64,000 nucleotides of DNA from Labrenzia sp. 011 (GTDB lineage Bacteria; Pseudomonadota; Alphaproteobacteria; Rhizobiales; Stappiaceae): NCBI RefSeq assembly GCF_003075075.1, contig NZ_QCYM01000002.1:372001-436000 (forward strand). Direction: 5' to 3'. The notes under the pieces are model-generated. The model saw nothing but the letters and a program-made list of their open reading frames with translations. It ran no database searches and had not been told where the DNA came from. Each line of letters begins with the position of its first letter. Position 1 is the stretch's first letter. This document shows, in pieces, positions 63,882 through 64,000 of the stretch. Position numbers and translations under genes: made by a program.

Positions 63882-64000
63882 CTAGAGCAGGGTCGCCTGC
63901 GTGTTTTCCTTCGCCTGTTCCAGTGTCACGTCGGGTGCCAGCTCGACCACCTTCAGACCGCCTTCGGCGATGTCGAACACGCCGAAATTGGTGATGATGC
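63882..64000 (-). CDS. CoA-transferase subunit B, C-terminal end (partial)
   Basis: Only the last 39 residues lie in the window: IITNFGVFDIAEGGLKVVEL and then APDVTLEQAKENTQATLL before a TAG stop. This matches the end of 3-oxoacid (succinyl-CoA:3-ketoacid) CoA-transferase subunit B, which typically ends with VxELAPGVTxExxxxxTxA. The rest of the gene lies outside. Subunit A is not visible. Confidence 0.8.
   Translation of the reverse strand, partial: IITNFGVFDIAEGGLKVVELAPDVTLEQAKENTQATLL

Noticed and set aside
63740-63994. 84-codon plus-strand frame at the right edge
   Set aside because: It overlaps the terminator and the CoA-transferase end on the other strand; no domain.

Overview
The window reads as chromosomal DNA of a GC-rich alphaproteobacterium. 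Supporting signs are the two-domain style gshA next to rsmE, a DUF3422 protein, a PdhS/PleC-type PAS histidine kinase with a CtrA-like site in front, phasins with TGC-N3-GCA operators, an Irr-type iron box, and a tRNA-His that lacks the usual G-1 and carries A73. A marine Hyphomicrobiales lineage such as the Stappiaceae (Roseibium/Labrenzia) would fit, but that is an inference from gene content only. About fifty genes are supported, one of them cut by the window edge. No CRISPR array, rRNA, prophage or intact insertion sequence was seen.

Layout. 1-2.4 kb: L,D-transpeptidase and a CLC H+/Cl- antiporter. 2.4-8.2 kb: a glycolate oxidase operon (glcD-glcE-DUF4870-glcF) with a divergent LysR regulator. 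8.3-14 kb: cytochrome c, DUF3422 membrane protein, an FCD-type regulator with lldD (L-lactate dehydrogenase), a glutamine amidotransferase and an EamA exporter. 14.1-16.7 kb: two paralogous LysR regulators and a DUF1127 small protein. 16.7-22.7 kb: DUF937-like protein, gshA, rsmE, xseA, DUF805. 22.8-26 kb: first TRAP transporter (dctMQP). 26-37 kb: universal stress protein, Pat-like protein acetyltransferase, a ThDP enzyme, Hsp20, an APH/P-loop kinase fusion, AzlCD and TauE-type exporters. 37.2-43.8 kb: a self-contained GntR-TRAP-DUF3604 catabolic/uptake locus with three copies of a 12-bp near-palindrome upstream. 43.9-49.8 kb: a more accessory-looking stretch with a secreted DUF1254/DUF1214 protein, an AraC regulator, a ClpP-like/SH3 periplasmic protein, 0.8 kb without a convincing gene, and tRNA-His. 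49.9-51.3 kb: two phasins. 51.7-56.1 kb: a 1469-residue PAS kinase. 56.3-59.3 kb: an iron ABC transporter pair (binding protein and permease, no ATPase). 59.4-63.4 kb: FtsH and a GGDEF/EAL protein. The right edge holds the end of a CoA-transferase subunit B.

How it works together. Several units couple a 2-hydroxy acid or carboxylate supply to oxidation: glycolate (GlcDEF), L-lactate (LldD) and two TRAP systems that import organic acids with a sodium or proton gradient. The strongest new regulatory leads are cis-sites read directly in the DNA: an FCD-type operator on the promoter before lldD, three TCCTA-N4-GGA boxes before the TRAP/DUF3604 locus, an 18-bp direct repeat shared by the AraC/DUF1254 spacer, a double TGC-N3-GCA site on the phasin promoter, a CtrA-like box before the giant kinase and an Irr-like palindrome before the iron transporter. 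The best candidate for an undescribed system is the TRAP/DUF3604 locus, where a PHP-like predicted metallohydrolase is the only enzyme encoded with the transporter.
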